Assembly: GCA_905233925.1 (NCBI GenBank)
Contig: CAJOFV010000002.1
Location: forward strand, 1 to 63,018
DNA: 63,018 nucleotides
Reading direction: 5' to 3'
Source: Paludibacteraceae bacterium
GTDB lineage: Bacteria > Bacteroidota > Bacteroidia > Bacteroidales > Paludibacteraceae
The stretch's first letter is position 1, and every line of letters begins with the position of its first letter. A program made the translations under genes and the position numbers. Under the pieces are notes generated by a model. The model was given only the letters and a program-made list of their open reading frames with translations, did not search any database and had not been told where the DNA came from. Shown here piece after piece: positions 45,415-55,128 of the stretch.

Positions 45415-45915
45415 CTATCGGATGGGTTGCGAGAACTTCAGCGTTGTCGGCGAGTACTCCGAGGTGCTTGAAAGTGTGAATGTAACATTCGCCGTCGCAG
45501 ACTTGCGCGCAATGTACTCCATCGGGAAAGACGCTGCTCCGTAGCCTGGCAGGAATACCAGTTTGCAATCTTCTACTACGGAAGACTTGTCCAACGCTTT
45601 TGTATGCTGCTCGCCGAGATAGACTTTCATATACAGAATAGTGGTATCTGTCGTCGCTACAAACGATGTCAATTGATTGGTTACAGCATTGCACAGCACG
45701 GCAAAACGCACGGTGTCGCCCACTGAAATACTGTCAACCACAATAACCTCATCCACAACTTTGGCTCCTAACGTATCGGGTTTCTGTGTAGCGTCAAGAT
45801 GGGACACAACGAACTCTGACATTGCAAACTGCGGCGAGTATTGCGGCTCGTCATTCGTCTTGCAGGATGCGAGACTTAATGCGAAAACGAACAAAACAAA
45901 AATGTACTTTCTCAT
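45415..45915 (-). CDS. Small lipoprotein of unknown function, behind tRNA-Leu
   Basis: The 166-residue product has a signal peptide with lipobox LASC (Cys18) and a beta-rich body without a domain I recognise. Its ATG lies only 6 nt behind the 3' end of tRNA-Leu, with no room for a separate promoter, so it should be transcribed from the tRNA promoter. After tRNA 3' processing the mRNA would have a leader of about 6 nt. Function unknown. Confidence 0.8.
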   Translation of the reverse strand: MRKYIFVLFVFALSLASCKTNDEPQYSPQFAMSEFVVSHLDATQKPDTLGAKVVDEVIVVDSISVGDTVRFAVLCNAVTNQLTSFVATTDTTILYMKVYLGEQHTKALDKSSVVEDCKLVFLPGYGAASFPMEYIARKSATANVTFTLSSTSEYSPTTLKFSQPIR

Positions 45916-45921
45916 AATTTG

Positions 45922-46003
45922 TGCGGCATATAGGACTCGAACCTACACTCTGTGAAGAACCAGATCCTAAGTCTGGCGCGTCTACCAATTCCGCCAATGC
46001 CGC
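45922..46003 (-). tRNA. tRNA-Leu (anticodon UAG)
   Basis: Minus strand, 82 nt: acceptor GCGGCAT with ATGCCGC, D-arm region with ATTGGTAGACGC, anticodon arm CCAGACTTAGGATCTGG giving TAG, a long variable arm, and T-arm TAGGTTCGAGTCCTA. Discriminator A; CCA not encoded. Confidence 0.96.
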
Positions 46004-46051
46004 GGACACGATTCCCCATCCATGTCGGGGATAAGGAGCGAAAATCGGCTG

Positions 46052-46082
46052 CAAAAGTACTACAAAAAAACGAACTATGCAA
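46052..46082 (-). promoter_or_regulatory. Promoter of tRNA-Leu and the lipoprotein gene
   Basis: Minus strand TTG (46082-46080), a 20-bp spacer and TACTTTTG (46059-46052). The -33 box overlaps the first codons of the divergent M16 peptidase gene (ATG 46077). Confidence 0.8.
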
Positions 46083-47342
46083 GAAAATAATACTACTTTT
46101 TATAAAATTTTGCCGAATGGGCTGAAAATTGTCCACCGGATGACAACTTCCGAGGTCGCTTACGTCGGTATTTCTGTTGCCGTAGGAACCCGTGACGAAC
46201 AGCCCCAGCTCAACGGTTTGGCGCATTACGTCGAGCATTGTGTGTTCAAAGGTTGCCGCACGCCGTTCGGACACAATCTTTCTGCACGGCAGATTATCAA
46301 CAAAATCGAAGGTATAGGCGGTGAAATAAACGCCTTTACAACAAAAGAAGAAACTACATTCTACGCCGCAACGCCGGTGGAGCACTTCCGTCAGACACTC
46401 CAACTGATTGCCGATTTGGTCTTGCGCCCGACCTTCCCTAAACGCGAAACGGACAAGGAACTTGGCGTCATCCTCGATGAAATCGAGAGTTACGAAGATA
46501 GTCCCTCGGAGCTCATATACGATGATTTCGAAAGCCTTGTCTTCTCCGGACACCCGCTTGCACAGCCGATTCTCGGCAAACGCAAAACCCTCAAAACCAT
46601 TGCTTCCTCGCAGATGCACCCGCTTGCCTGGGTTACGGACAACTTTACACCGGATAAGATGGTCATTTTCTCGCAGGGAAACATCAAACCGGAACAGATA
46701 TTTCGCTTTGCGGAACAGGAGTTGGGTTTCAACGCTCGCAGCGCAGCGGTCTCACAGCGTCGTGCTCGTGCAGGCGTAGCAACTCTTGTAGATTCTCAGT
46801 CTGCGTCCTTCCGCCGCCACACGCATCAAACCCATGTTATGTTGGGTGGCAGAGCTTATCCCTTGGGGCATCCCGACCAGCTCGCCATGTATTTCCTCAA
46901 CAATATACTGGGTGGCGGCAGCCTCAACTCGCGCCTGAACCTCTCTCTCCGCGAGCAGAAAGGACTTGTTTATACCATCGAATCGCAATATACCCCGCTT
47001 TCCGACACGGGTTATTGGAGCGTTTACTTTGCCACAGAACCTGCAAACCGCAATCAATGCTTGGATCTTGTCCTTGCGGAACTGAAACGTCTTCGCGATG
47101 AAAAACTCTCCTCCCTCCAACTCCGCCGTGCGCTGACCCAGTTGCACGGGCAGATGGCGATAGCTGCTGAGAATCAGGAAAATAGTGTGCTCGCGATGGC
47201 AAAACAGATGATGTATTACGGAGAGGCACCCGCTTGGCAGGAAATGTTTAAAAAAGTTGAACAAACCACCGCTGACAAATTGCAAGAAATTGCCAACGAT
47301 TTGCTTTCAGAAAATACACTTTGCACCCTCTTTTACGAGTAA
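46077..47342 (+). CDS. M16 family zinc metallopeptidase
   Basis: The 421-residue protein is a pitrilysin/processing-peptidase family member with the inverted zinc motif HYVEH (in GLAHYVEHCVFKG) and the matching downstream Glu region (ELGVILDEIESYEDSPSEL). The second half holds the R/Y substrate-binding segment (GGGSLNSRLNLSLREQKGLVY). No signal peptide is visible, so it is probably cytosolic. I see no promoter of its own in 46004-46076, which contains the tRNA-Leu promoter on the other strand. Confidence 0.93.
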   Translation: MQENNTTFYKILPNGLKIVHRMTTSEVAYVGISVAVGTRDEQPQLNGLAHYVEHCVFKGCRTPFGHNLSARQIINKIEGIGGEINAFTTKEETTFYAATPVEHFRQTLQLIADLVLRPTFPKRETDKELGVILDEIESYEDSPSELIYDDFESLVFSGHPLAQPILGKRKTLKTIASSQMHPLAWVTDNFTPDKMVIFSQGNIKPEQIFRFAEQELGFNARSAAVSQRRARAGVATLVDSQSASFRRHTHQTHVMLGGRAYPLGHPDQLAMYFLNNILGGGSLNSRLNLSLREQKGLVYTIESQYTPLSDTGYWSVYFATEPANRNQCLDLVLAELKRLRDEKLSSLQLRRALTQLHGQMAIAAENQENSVLAMAKQMMYYGEAPAWQEMFKKVEQTTADKLQEIANDLLSENTLCTLFYE

Positions 47343-47407
47343 TTTTGTCACAAAAACCTTACAATTTGTGAAAAAATGACACTTTTCAGCACTTTTCTCA
47401 ACTTTTA

Positions 47408-47439
47408 TTTGCATATATCAAAAAATAGCAGTACCTTTG
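47408..47439 (+). promoter_or_regulatory. Promoter of the SusC/SusD cluster
   Basis: TTTG (47408-47411), a 20-bp spacer and TACCTTTG (47432-47439). The leader to the ATG is about 80 nt and A/T-rich. Confidence 0.85.
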
Positions 47440-47524
47440 CGCGCTTTTTATGCAATTGTGCGGAAAAGCTTTTGCGTTTGACACATTATATATATTATAT
47501 TAGTATTAACTAAAAGGACAAAAA

Positions 47525-50500
47525 ATGATGAAGAAATTTACTATCTTGTTTGCCGCGGCATTGTTCAGCCTCTCCTTGTGGGCGGATGTGCATGTAAGCG
47601 GTATCGTAGTAGATGAGAAAGGGGAACCCCTGACCGGTGCGAGCGTTCAAGTAAAAGGCTCCACATCAGGTACGATCACCGACATCGATGGAAATTTTGA
47701 ATTGGATGTACCTGACAATGCCAAGCTCATTATTAGCTTTATGGGTATGCAGAGCCAGGAAGTGGCCGCAAAGTCGAACATCCGCGTTACCTTGAAGGAG
47801 AACTCCGAGGTGCTGCAGGACGTGGTCGTTACCGGTTATGGTAATGTATCCAAAGGATCGTTCGCTGGTTCCGCACAATCCGTTAGTGCCGAGGACATTG
47901 AGAAAAAGGCACCGACCGAAATCTCAAAGGCTTTGGCGGGTGAGGTTGCCGGTGTGACGGTTATTAACACCTCCGGTCAGCCCGGTACTAACGCTACCAT
48001 TCACATCCGTGGTATCGGTTCGTTGAGGGCAAACACCACGCCTCTTTACATCGTGGACGGTGTAACCTACGAAGGTGATATCTCGGCGATTGACCCCAGC
48101 GATATCGCTTCTACAACGGTCTTGAAGGATGCTACTGCGACTTCTTTGTATGGTAGCCGTGGTGCAAACGGCGTTATCGTTATTACCACAAAGAAAGGTA
48201 ACTCCAACGAAGAGGCAAAGATTGACGTGGACGTTTATTATGGCGCAAACATGCATTTGCTTCCGATGTATGAGGTAATCAAAGACCCGCAGGAGTATGT
48301 GGAAATGGCATGGCGTAGTTTGTATAACTCCATTGATATCTCTGACCCGCAGAAGCACTTCCAGGAGACGAACAAAACGCTCTTCAGCTCGACGGGTAAA
48401 GGTCTCCCTGCTATGTACAACCTCTGGGATGCGGACGGAAGCGCGCTGATTGACCGTACAGGTCACTTCTATCCGGATGTACAGATGAAGGAGGCTTATA
48501 AGAATATGACCAGTTGGGAGGATGCTATCTTCCGCACCGGTCAGAAGGCAAGCGCTAATGTGAAAATCTCGGGTGGTAGTGACAAAACCACGTACTATAC
48601 CTCGTTTGGTTACCTCAAGGACGAAGGTTATTATATCGGTTCTGACTACGACCGTTTCTCGGTGCGTGGCAACATTGAGCATCAGGCAAAGAAGTGGCTC
48701 AAAGGTGGCTTGAACCTGGCTTATACCTATTCCACGCTGAATAATCCGGGACAGGGTAGTAACATGAACAACGGTTTTGCCTACGTCAACGGTATTCCGC
48801 CCATTTATCCGGTGCACCTGTATAATGCGGACGGTTCTATCATGGCTGACCCCAAGACCGGTGATTATGCATATGACTACGGTATGCACAAAGGTGGTGG
48901 CCGTGGCTTCGGTAGCGGTATCAACCCTGCCGGTTCGTTGAAGTATGACAAGCAGAAAACGACGCAGCACCAGGTGGCTGGATCGGCAAACCTCGAGATT
49001 AAGTTCTACAAGGACTTGAAACTGGAAGTTGATTTGGGTCTTCAGTACGTAGGTGCAAATACTTCGGATTTGACCAACAAGTACTATGGCGATGCTGCCG
49101 GTATCGGTCGTATCTACAAAGGACAATATAATGTGCTGTACTTCGAGGCAAAGCAGTTGCTCAAATATAACAAGATTATCGGCGACCACACGATTGACGT
49201 AATGGCGGGTCACGAGACCGGTCTCGCAATTGTTGAGGAAATGGAAGGTCAGAAGAACCGTATTGCAGACCCCGAAGGACTGGAATGGGGTAATGCCGTA
49301 CAAATGGGTTACATGACTTCTGCCAATAGTCAGACAGCGTTGGAGAGTTACCTCGCGCAAGCCAACTATACGTACAATGAGCGTTATATGGTTACCGCCA
49401 ACTACCGTGCCGATGGTTCCAGTAAGTTCGCTAAGGGACACCGTTGGGGACACTTCGGTTCTGTAGGTGTGGCGTGGATGTTCACCAACGAAAGCTTCAT
49501 GGAGAATGTGAACCTCCTCAAGGACGGTAAACTCCGTGTCAGCTGGGGTATGTTGGGTAACCAAGGTATTTCCTCTAACCTCTGGCAAGACCAATACACA
49601 ATTGAGTATGTGGACGGACAGGTTGGTTATGTATGGGCATACAAAGGAAACAAAGACCTCACTTGGGAGCGTACACAGACGGTGGACGTAGGTCTCGAAC
49701 TCTCGCTTAGTAAATGGTGGGATATTGAGTTGGATTACTTCTATAAACTTACGGACAATATGTTGTATCCGCGTTATAATGCAACCTCGCTCGGTTACTC
49801 TTATACCTACATCAACGGTGGTAAGATGTCGAACCAGGGTGTTGAATTCCAGTTTGACGTGCACGCAGTGGATACTCGTAACGTGAAGTTGGACATCCGC
49901 CTCAATGGTGCATACTACCACAACAAGATTCTTGAGTTGCCGAAAGAAAGTGACGATTCCGATGAGGAAATGTCAGTAAACGGTGCCTTGGTTGTTGGAC
50001 ATAGTATTCTTGAGTATCGCCTGCCGGAATTCGTAGGTGTTGATCCTACTACCGGTGAAGCCATTTATGTCGGATACTATGACAAATCAAAAGGTTCCTT
50101 CGGTACACGTAACGCGAAACTTGTTACAGACGAAGATGTTAAGAACAATAACGGTAACAACTATATCTCTGATGTAAACGATTACCGTCTGAAGAATCCG
50201 AATGCAATTATTGACACCGTGCACACGACAGACGCTTACTATTGCGGTTATGACTTCAAGGGCTATTCCGCAGAGCCTGCACTCGACGGTGGTTTCGGTA
50301 TTGACTTGGAGGCTTACGGTTTCACCTTCAGCGCTTCCTGCAGTTATCGTATCGGCGGTTATGGTATTGACTATACCTACATTCAGTTAATGGGTAACGA
50401 AAAAGTCGGTAGTTATAACTGGCACGTGGATATGCGTAACATGTGGACGGAGGACAATCCTAACACGAACATCCCGCGTCTGAACAACGGTATTGACCTT

Positions 50501-50764
50501 TATACGAATGAGGTTTCAGACCGCTTCCTCACCAGTAACTCCTACCTCAGCTTGAACAGCGTACGTGTAGGTTACAAGTTCCCGAAGAAGTGGATTGAGA
50601 AGATTAAACTCAAACGGCTTGAGCTCTATGTACAGGGTGATAACCTCGCTATCGCATCAGCGCGTAAGGGTTACAACCCGATGGTAAGTCTGGACGGTTC
50701 GTCCGACTCTTACCAATACACGCCGCTTTCGACGATTATTGGTGGTATCAAAGTTCAATTCTAA
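47525..50764 (+). CDS. susC: SusC-type TonB-dependent outer-membrane transporter
   Basis: The 1079-residue protein imports oligosaccharides or similar ligands through a 22-stranded barrel. Order: signal peptide (1-20), a carboxypeptidase-regulatory-like domain (HVSGIVVDEKGEPLTGASV), the TonB-box region and plug (DVVVTGYGNVSKGSFAGSA, GANGVIVITTKKG), then the barrel ending IIGGIKVQF. It is paired with SusD 21 bp downstream. ATG codons at 47525 and 47528 are equivalent. No glycosidase or regulator lies in this cluster, so the substrate is open; the starch block at 12-26 kb is suggestive but unlinked. Confidence 0.95.
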   Translation: MMKKFTILFAAALFSLSLWADVHVSGIVVDEKGEPLTGASVQVKGSTSGTITDIDGNFELDVPDNAKLIISFMGMQSQEVAAKSNIRVTLKENSEVLQDVVVTGYGNVSKGSFAGSAQSVSAEDIEKKAPTEISKALAGEVAGVTVINTSGQPGTNATIHIRGIGSLRANTTPLYIVDGVTYEGDISAIDPSDIASTTVLKDATATSLYGSRGANGVIVITTKKGNSNEEAKIDVDVYYGANMHLLPMYEVIKDPQEYVEMAWRSLYNSIDISDPQKHFQETNKTLFSSTGKGLPAMYNLWDADGSALIDRTGHFYPDVQMKEAYKNMTSWEDAIFRTGQKASANVKISGGSDKTTYYTSFGYLKDEGYYIGSDYDRFSVRGNIEHQAKKWLKGGLNLAYTYSTLNNPGQGSNMNNGFAYVNGIPPIYPVHLYNADGSIMADPKTGDYAYDYGMHKGGGRGFGSGINPAGSLKYDKQKTTQHQVAGSANLEIKFYKDLKLEVDLGLQYVGANTSDLTNKYYGDAAGIGRIYKGQYNVLYFEAKQLLKYNKIIGDHTIDVMAGHETGLAIVEEMEGQKNRIADPEGLEWGNAVQMGYMTSANSQTALESYLAQANYTYNERYMVTANYRADGSSKFAKGHRWGHFGSVGVAWMFTNESFMENVNLLKDGKLRVSWGMLGNQGISSNLWQDQYTIEYVDGQVGYVWAYKGNKDLTWERTQTVDVGLELSLSKWWDIELDYFYKLTDNMLYPRYNATSLGYSYTYINGGKMSNQGVEFQFDVHAVDTRNVKLDIRLNGAYYHNKILELPKESDDSDEEMSVNGALVVGHSILEYRLPEFVGVDPTTGEAIYVGYYDKSKGSFGTRNAKLVTDEDVKNNNGNNYISDVNDYRLKNPNAIIDTVHTTDAYYCGYDFKGYSAEPALDGGFGIDLEAYGFTFSASCSYRIGGYGIDYTYIQLMGNEKVGSYNWHVDMRNMWTEDNPNTNIPRLNNGIDLYTNEVSDRFLTSNSYLSLNSVRVGYKFPKKWIEKIKLKRLELYVQGDNLAIASARKGYNPMVSLDGSSDSYQYTPLSTIIGGIKVQF

Positions 50765-50785
50765 TGTATGAAAGGAGAACAAAGT

Positions 50786-52429
50786 ATGAAAAAAGGTTTT
50801 ATAGCAATTGCATTTATCGCTTTCCTGTTTACCTCTTGCGCGGACAGTTTCTTGTCGCGTGAACCGGCAGGAAGTACTGTCACGCAAACACTGTACGACA
50901 AGTTAAGCAGCGATAAACTGGAGAACAGCCTCAATGGCCTCTACTCCATGATTTATACGATGAACACCTCCCGTCATGATGAGTTCGGACAACGCAGTAT
51001 TGACCTCTGGGGTGACATCCTCTGCGCTGATATCGCCGTTACCGACAAGACCTACGGTTGGCTTTATACGGACGAGCAGATGCAGACCACCAGCCGTACG
51101 GGTACCATTTGGGCGTTCTACTATGATATTCTGCGTAATGCCAACATTGTGATTCGTAACATCAACAAGGACAGCGATGACCTGATGGCAAAGGTGGCAA
51201 AGAGCGGCTATCCTTCTACGGCTGCAAAAGGTACGTACGATATCGCTGCTGCGAATTATGCCCTCTGGCTGGCACAGGCTTTCGCAATGCGCGCGTACTG
51301 CTATTCCAACTTGGTACGTTGGTACACGCCTGTGGAGGAAAGTACGTATATGACGGGTTACACCATCAAGACGTATCCCTGCTGCCCGCTTTATACGGAG
51401 ACTAACTTCGAATCGCCGCAACCGCTCTCCACTTCCGAGCAGATTTATAACCAGGTATTCAAAGATCTGGCTAACGCCATCAAACTCTTCGAAGAGTTCG
51501 GCGCACTCTATCAGGAATTGGAAAAAAGCGAATATGCTCGTGATTCGAAACTGAAAATCAATATTGACGTGGCACGTGGCTTGCTGGCATACGCATACCT
51601 CAATGCTGCACCCTATTATGCAGTATATGGTGAGGAGAAGGCGTACTACCAGAAAGCACTGGACTACGCAACGGACGTGATGAAGAACGGCAAGTTCCAG
51701 ATTATCAAGAACGAGAACCTCTACACCACCGGTTTCAACAATGTGGAAGACCCGAGTTGGATGTGGGGACAGCACGTCGTTACAGAAACCGCCGGCGGTT
51801 TGAAATCCTGGTTTGGACAGGTTGATATTCACTCCTACAGTTATGCATGGGCTGGTGATACCAAAGTTATTGATGACAACCTCAAACAGGAAATCATGAA
51901 GCTGGAGTGGGATGGACGTATCAAATGGTTCAATGACGGATCCGTATATTCCAAGTTCAAAGATTGTCCGGATGGCAAGTTCTTCTCAGCGGCTTCTCCG
52001 GTTTCCACGGAGGATGATGATATTGACCGTGAGTGGTTGAGCGACAACGTCTTCATGCGTTATGAGTCAATGTACCTCATCGCTGCCGAAGCAAGTTATT
52101 TCTTGGGCGATGCTGCCGGTGCTGTGACCAACTACCTCAAGCCGATTCTGGAGCAGCGTCTCAATCCTGAGTATCCGGATTCGCAAGCTGATTTCAACAC
52201 CTATATCAACGGTCTTGCAGGCGAAGATGTTCTCAAGGCTATCACGTATAACTGGCGTGTTGAGATGTGGGGCGAAGGCTATGGCTTACAGACCTTCCGC
52301 CGTCTGACGAAGGAAACCAAGCGCGGTTCCAACCATGACTACCGTGCAGGTGCTTCCATTAAAGCGGGAGACCCCAACTATAACCTGAATATTCCGACTT
52401 CGGAAGCAACATATAATCCAAACATTTAG
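50786..52429 (+). CDS. susD: SusD-like substrate-binding lipoprotein
   Basis: A 547-residue surface lipoprotein (lipobox FTSC) that caps its SusC partner and captures substrate. Family features are the N-terminal LSREPAGSTV, the TPR-like helical body (NYALWLAQAFAMRAYCYSNL, RGLLAYAYLNAAPYYAVYG) and the C-terminal part with NWRVEMWGEGYGLQTFRRL. ATG 50786 gives a standard MKKGF signal peptide and has AAAGGAG about 10 nt upstream, one of few SD-like sites here. The frame opens earlier at 50768. Confidence 0.93.
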   Translation: MKKGFIAIAFIAFLFTSCADSFLSREPAGSTVTQTLYDKLSSDKLENSLNGLYSMIYTMNTSRHDEFGQRSIDLWGDILCADIAVTDKTYGWLYTDEQMQTTSRTGTIWAFYYDILRNANIVIRNINKDSDDLMAKVAKSGYPSTAAKGTYDIAAANYALWLAQAFAMRAYCYSNLVRWYTPVEESTYMTGYTIKTYPCCPLYTETNFESPQPLSTSEQIYNQVFKDLANAIKLFEEFGALYQELEKSEYARDSKLKINIDVARGLLAYAYLNAAPYYAVYGEEKAYYQKALDYATDVMKNGKFQIIKNENLYTTGFNNVEDPSWMWGQHVVTETAGGLKSWFGQVDIHSYSYAWAGDTKVIDDNLKQEIMKLEWDGRIKWFNDGSVYSKFKDCPDGKFFSAASPVSTEDDDIDREWLSDNVFMRYESMYLIAAEASYFLGDAAGAVTNYLKPILEQRLNPEYPDSQADFNTYINGLAGEDVLKAITYNWRVEMWGEGYGLQTFRRLTKETKRGSNHDYRAGASIKAGDPNYNLNIPTSEATYNPNI

Positions 52430-52479
52430 TCTGGAAGTTAATTAACTTAATTATTAACCATTTTTAAAAACAAAAAAGT

Positions 52480-53724
52480 ATGAAAAAGTTGTATTTTGGA
52501 ATCGCATTGTTGGCACTTGCTGTGACCTTTAATGCATGTAAAGACAAAAACTCCGCTGAAAGCGGTGGTAGTGAAGGCGGTGGTGATTCTCTGACCTCGC
52601 TCTCTATTGAGCCTGCTACGTTGACGATGGTGGCCGGTGAGTCTGTTCGTCTGGACGCTGTTTATGCACCGAAGGGTGCGAAGGTGACCCTCAAATGGAC
52701 ATCTTCTGATGAAAACGTGGCTACTGTTGCTTCTAACGGTACTGTTACCGCACTCAACATTGGTGAGGCTACTATTACTTTGTCTGCCGGTGGTAAGACT
52801 GCAAAGTGCGAAGTAAAAGTTTCTGCTTGGCATGAGACCTTTGACTTCACTGACTGCTTCCTCTATGGTTACGAGATTGATAGTACCAATCTTGTTTATG
52901 CTACCTACAAGGACAAAGACTTCGGTGAACTGAAGGTTACGTTCGCTAACATGGAGTTCTTGTTCTTCAGCGAGGGCTTTGGTTATCAGAATGACGGTCA
53001 CCTCGGTGGTACGGAAGATGGTGCTATGGCTGAGTGGAACACCAGTATCATGGTGGCTGCTGTTGCAGATAACCAGGACAACAAAGCGTTCGTAGACTGG
53101 ATGGGTCAATATAAGATTCTTACCTGGACGCTTGGTGCTTACTATGTAAACAAAGACACTGTTCATCAGACTATGCCGGGTGCTATCGATGCTCCTAACT
53201 ACGTTGCTAACATGAAGGGTGTCGTTGAAGCTATCAACGAGCAGAGCTCAACCAAGTACGGTGAATATATCAAGAAAGCTGCTGCTAACGTTACCGGTGC
53301 TGTGGTTCGTATTTATGAGTACGAAACCGATGAAAGCGGTGAAGGTGGTTACTATAGCAGCTATGTTCCGGATGGTATCTTCCAGAAGGGCAGCTGGGTT
53401 TATACGACCGGCGAGGACAACAAGAGCTCGCAGTATATGACCAAGATTGATTACACCGAGTTGGCAGTTGACTACCTGTTGAACAACCAGAATACCTTCT
53501 ATGGTATTGAGCTTGAGATGCAAGCTGACTCTACCTACAAGGTTGTTTCTGATGAGGTTAAATTCATGAAGACCATCAACTACGTTTACGGTCAAGATCC
53601 GCGCAACCAGGGTGTAAGCATGGAGCCCCAGCGTGTAATCCTGCCCGAGAAGAACGATCCTGAGTGGAACAAAATGCGTGAGGCTGTTGACAACTTCCGT
53701 CTCTCTGTAAAATACAAAAAGTAA
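52480..53724 (+). CDS. Lipoprotein with bacterial Ig-like (BIG2) domain
   Basis: The 414-residue product has a lipobox FNAC (Cys20), a Gly/Ser/Glu spacer, a BIG2-type Ig-like domain (about 40-120: LSIEPATLTMVAGESVRLDA, WTSSDENVATV, GTVTALNIGEATIT) and a C-terminal domain of about 290 residues I do not recognise. As third gene of the SusC/SusD cluster it is in the place of SusE/SusF-type surface glycan-binding proteins, and may serve likewise. TTAACC stands about 25 nt before the ATG. A strong terminator follows. Confidence 0.88.
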   Translation: MKKLYFGIALLALAVTFNACKDKNSAESGGSEGGGDSLTSLSIEPATLTMVAGESVRLDAVYAPKGAKVTLKWTSSDENVATVASNGTVTALNIGEATITLSAGGKTAKCEVKVSAWHETFDFTDCFLYGYEIDSTNLVYATYKDKDFGELKVTFANMEFLFFSEGFGYQNDGHLGGTEDGAMAEWNTSIMVAAVADNQDNKAFVDWMGQYKILTWTLGAYYVNKDTVHQTMPGAIDAPNYVANMKGVVEAINEQSSTKYGEYIKKAAANVTGAVVRIYEYETDESGEGGYYSSYVPDGIFQKGSWVYTTGEDNKSSQYMTKIDYTELAVDYLLNNQNTFYGIELEMQADSTYKVVSDEVKFMKTINYVYGQDPRNQGVSMEPQRVILPEKNDPEWNKMREAVDNFRLSVKYKK

Positions 53725-53747
53725 TTAATTGACGGTAAGTGAATAAA

Positions 53748-53782
53748 AGAAGGTGTGTCAACCGACACACCTTCTTCTTTTC
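53748..53782 (+). terminator. Terminator of the SusC/SusD cluster
   Basis: AGAAGGTGTGTC (53748-53759), loop AACC, GACACACCTTCT (53764-53775), a perfect 12-bp stem followed by a T-rich run. Confidence 0.93.
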
Positions 53783-53820
53783 TGCTCTTTCGTCTCGATT
53801 ATTTGATGACCTGTCTTTCT

Positions 53821-53875
53821 TCGAGTCCCAGCCGAGACGCTACCGAGACGTTAACGGGACGTTAGCACGTCGCCG
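53821..53875. repeat. 11-bp array (CCGAGACGCTA)
   Basis: TCGAGTC, CCGAGAC, CCGAGAC, ACGGGAC and GCACGTC begin at 53821, 53832, 53843, 53854 and 53865, exact 11-bp period, between two convergent genes. Confidence 0.82.
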
Positions 53876-53898
53876 GAACACTGCTTTTTGGCACGTTA

Positions 53899-54843
53899 TT
53901 ATTCCATTACGAAGAACTTCTTGCCGTTCTGGATATATATTTGTCCAGGAATGGTTTCTGTTACGCGGCGGCCGAAAATATCATAAATCGGAGCGTTGCT
54001 GTCAAGTCCGGCCTCCACCTCTTCAACTGCCTGCCAGTTTGTCGGAAACAGATTGAGAATGCATTTCTGGTTATAACTGATATCCAGTACCTCACCGCTC
54101 ATAGTAATCTTGGCGGCTAATTTGTTCAGGCGTACCCAATCATTGGCTTCACCGCCCCAACCCCAGTTAAAGTGGTATTCAGGGTATTTCTCATAGCCTT
54201 CTTGAATACGGAAACCGTCGCATACAAACGCGTGACCTGCACCTACTTGCTGTGTGGAGCTGTAGTAGATGGGACGTCCTGAACGCAGTTCGTCCTGCAG
54301 CATCTTATGGTATGCTACGTCGGTACAATCGGACTTGAGAATAAAATCGGAGTTTATATCATATCCGAAGTACTGTGACATAGCTCCAAGCACATCTTCG
54401 GAATTGGCACCGCTGCCATCCCAGTTGTAATCCATGTGTACTGCTGCGCCGCATGCAGACATCAGGTCAGCGATAGCATCTGCCTGTTGGCCGGTATAAC
54501 TGCCGGGCTTATATGTTTTCAGAATGTTTGCCCAGTCGGGTTTGTAACCTTCAAGGTTCTTCTCCACGGTGATGTTCAGCGTTTCGGTTTTGTAGCTGAT
54601 ACTACCGTGGCACTCTTTCGGATACTGGTAGTACGCCATTATTTGCGCCATAGCGGTGGCGACGCAGCCTGTCGGGCAGTTGGTGCCTTTTACGACGGGT
54701 GTGACTTTGTTGTACGGAGCGCCTTGGTCGAAGGCTATTTCACCCAATAACGGGCCAACCGTTTCCACGTACACTTTTTCCTGTCCTTGTGCGGGCAGCA
54801 TACATACTGCCACGAGGCATAGTGTAAAAATTCCTTTCTTCAT
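53899..54843 (-). CDS. Secreted C10-type (streptopain-like) cysteine peptidase, no prodomain
   Basis: A signal peptide (1-20) is followed almost at once by the C10 catalytic domain: GPLLGEIAFDQGAPYN, Cys60 in CPTGCVATAMAQ, His204 in GAGHAFVCDG, and HFNWGWGG. Most C10 peptidases have a 100-residue or longer inhibitory prodomain before this point; here none is encoded, which is unusual. The protein ends in a type-1 tail (YDIFGRRV...GQIYIQNGKKF). ATG 54843 gives MKKGIFTL; an ATG at 54849 would add two residues. Own promoter at 54909-54879. Confidence 0.9.
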   Translation of the reverse strand: MKKGIFTLCLVAVCMLPAQGQEKVYVETVGPLLGEIAFDQGAPYNKVTPVVKGTNCPTGCVATAMAQIMAYYQYPKECHGSISYKTETLNITVEKNLEGYKPDWANILKTYKPGSYTGQQADAIADLMSACGAAVHMDYNWDGSGANSEDVLGAMSQYFGYDINSDFILKSDCTDVAYHKMLQDELRSGRPIYYSSTQQVGAGHAFVCDGFRIQEGYEKYPEYHFNWGWGGEANDWVRLNKLAAKITMSGEVLDISYNQKCILNLFPTNWQAVEEVEAGLDSNAPIYDIFGRRVTETIPGQIYIQNGKKFFVME

Positions 54844-54878
54844 AAGCATCAATATTTAAGTGATTATCATTTTGCCTG

Positions 54879-54909
54879 CAAAAGTACTACAAAAATTCGA
54901 CATCTGCAA
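54879..54909 (-). promoter_or_regulatory. Promoter of the C10 peptidase gene
   Basis: Minus strand TTG (54909-54907), a 20-bp spacer and TACTTTTG (54886-54879). Confidence 0.82.
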
Positions 54910-55035
54910 GAGCGGATGGAGAAATATTCTCCAAACGCGCATTTTTTTGTGTAATGTGTAATGTTTAATGGGCAAAAAAACGTAGCGGAATGTGAAGAAG
55001 AGTAATAATCGTTCGTAACGAATGTGAAGATAAGA

Positions 55036-55064
55036 ACGGGACCATCACGGGACCATTCCCTGAC
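55036..55064. repeat. Short 11-bp array (ACGGGACCATC)
   Basis: ACGGGACCAT at 55036 and 55047, then CCCTGAC at 55058. Part of the gene-free stretch 54910-55861. Confidence 0.55.
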
Positions 55065-55128
55065 AACATGACTTTTAGAACACTTTAGACGAATAAGAAA
55101 TAAGGAATAAAGAATTAAGAAAATCACA

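Noticed and set aside
47924-49921. 665-codon open frame antisense to susC
   Set aside because: It lies wholly inside a well-supported gene; long antisense frames arise from codon bias and it shows no signal, domain or promoter.
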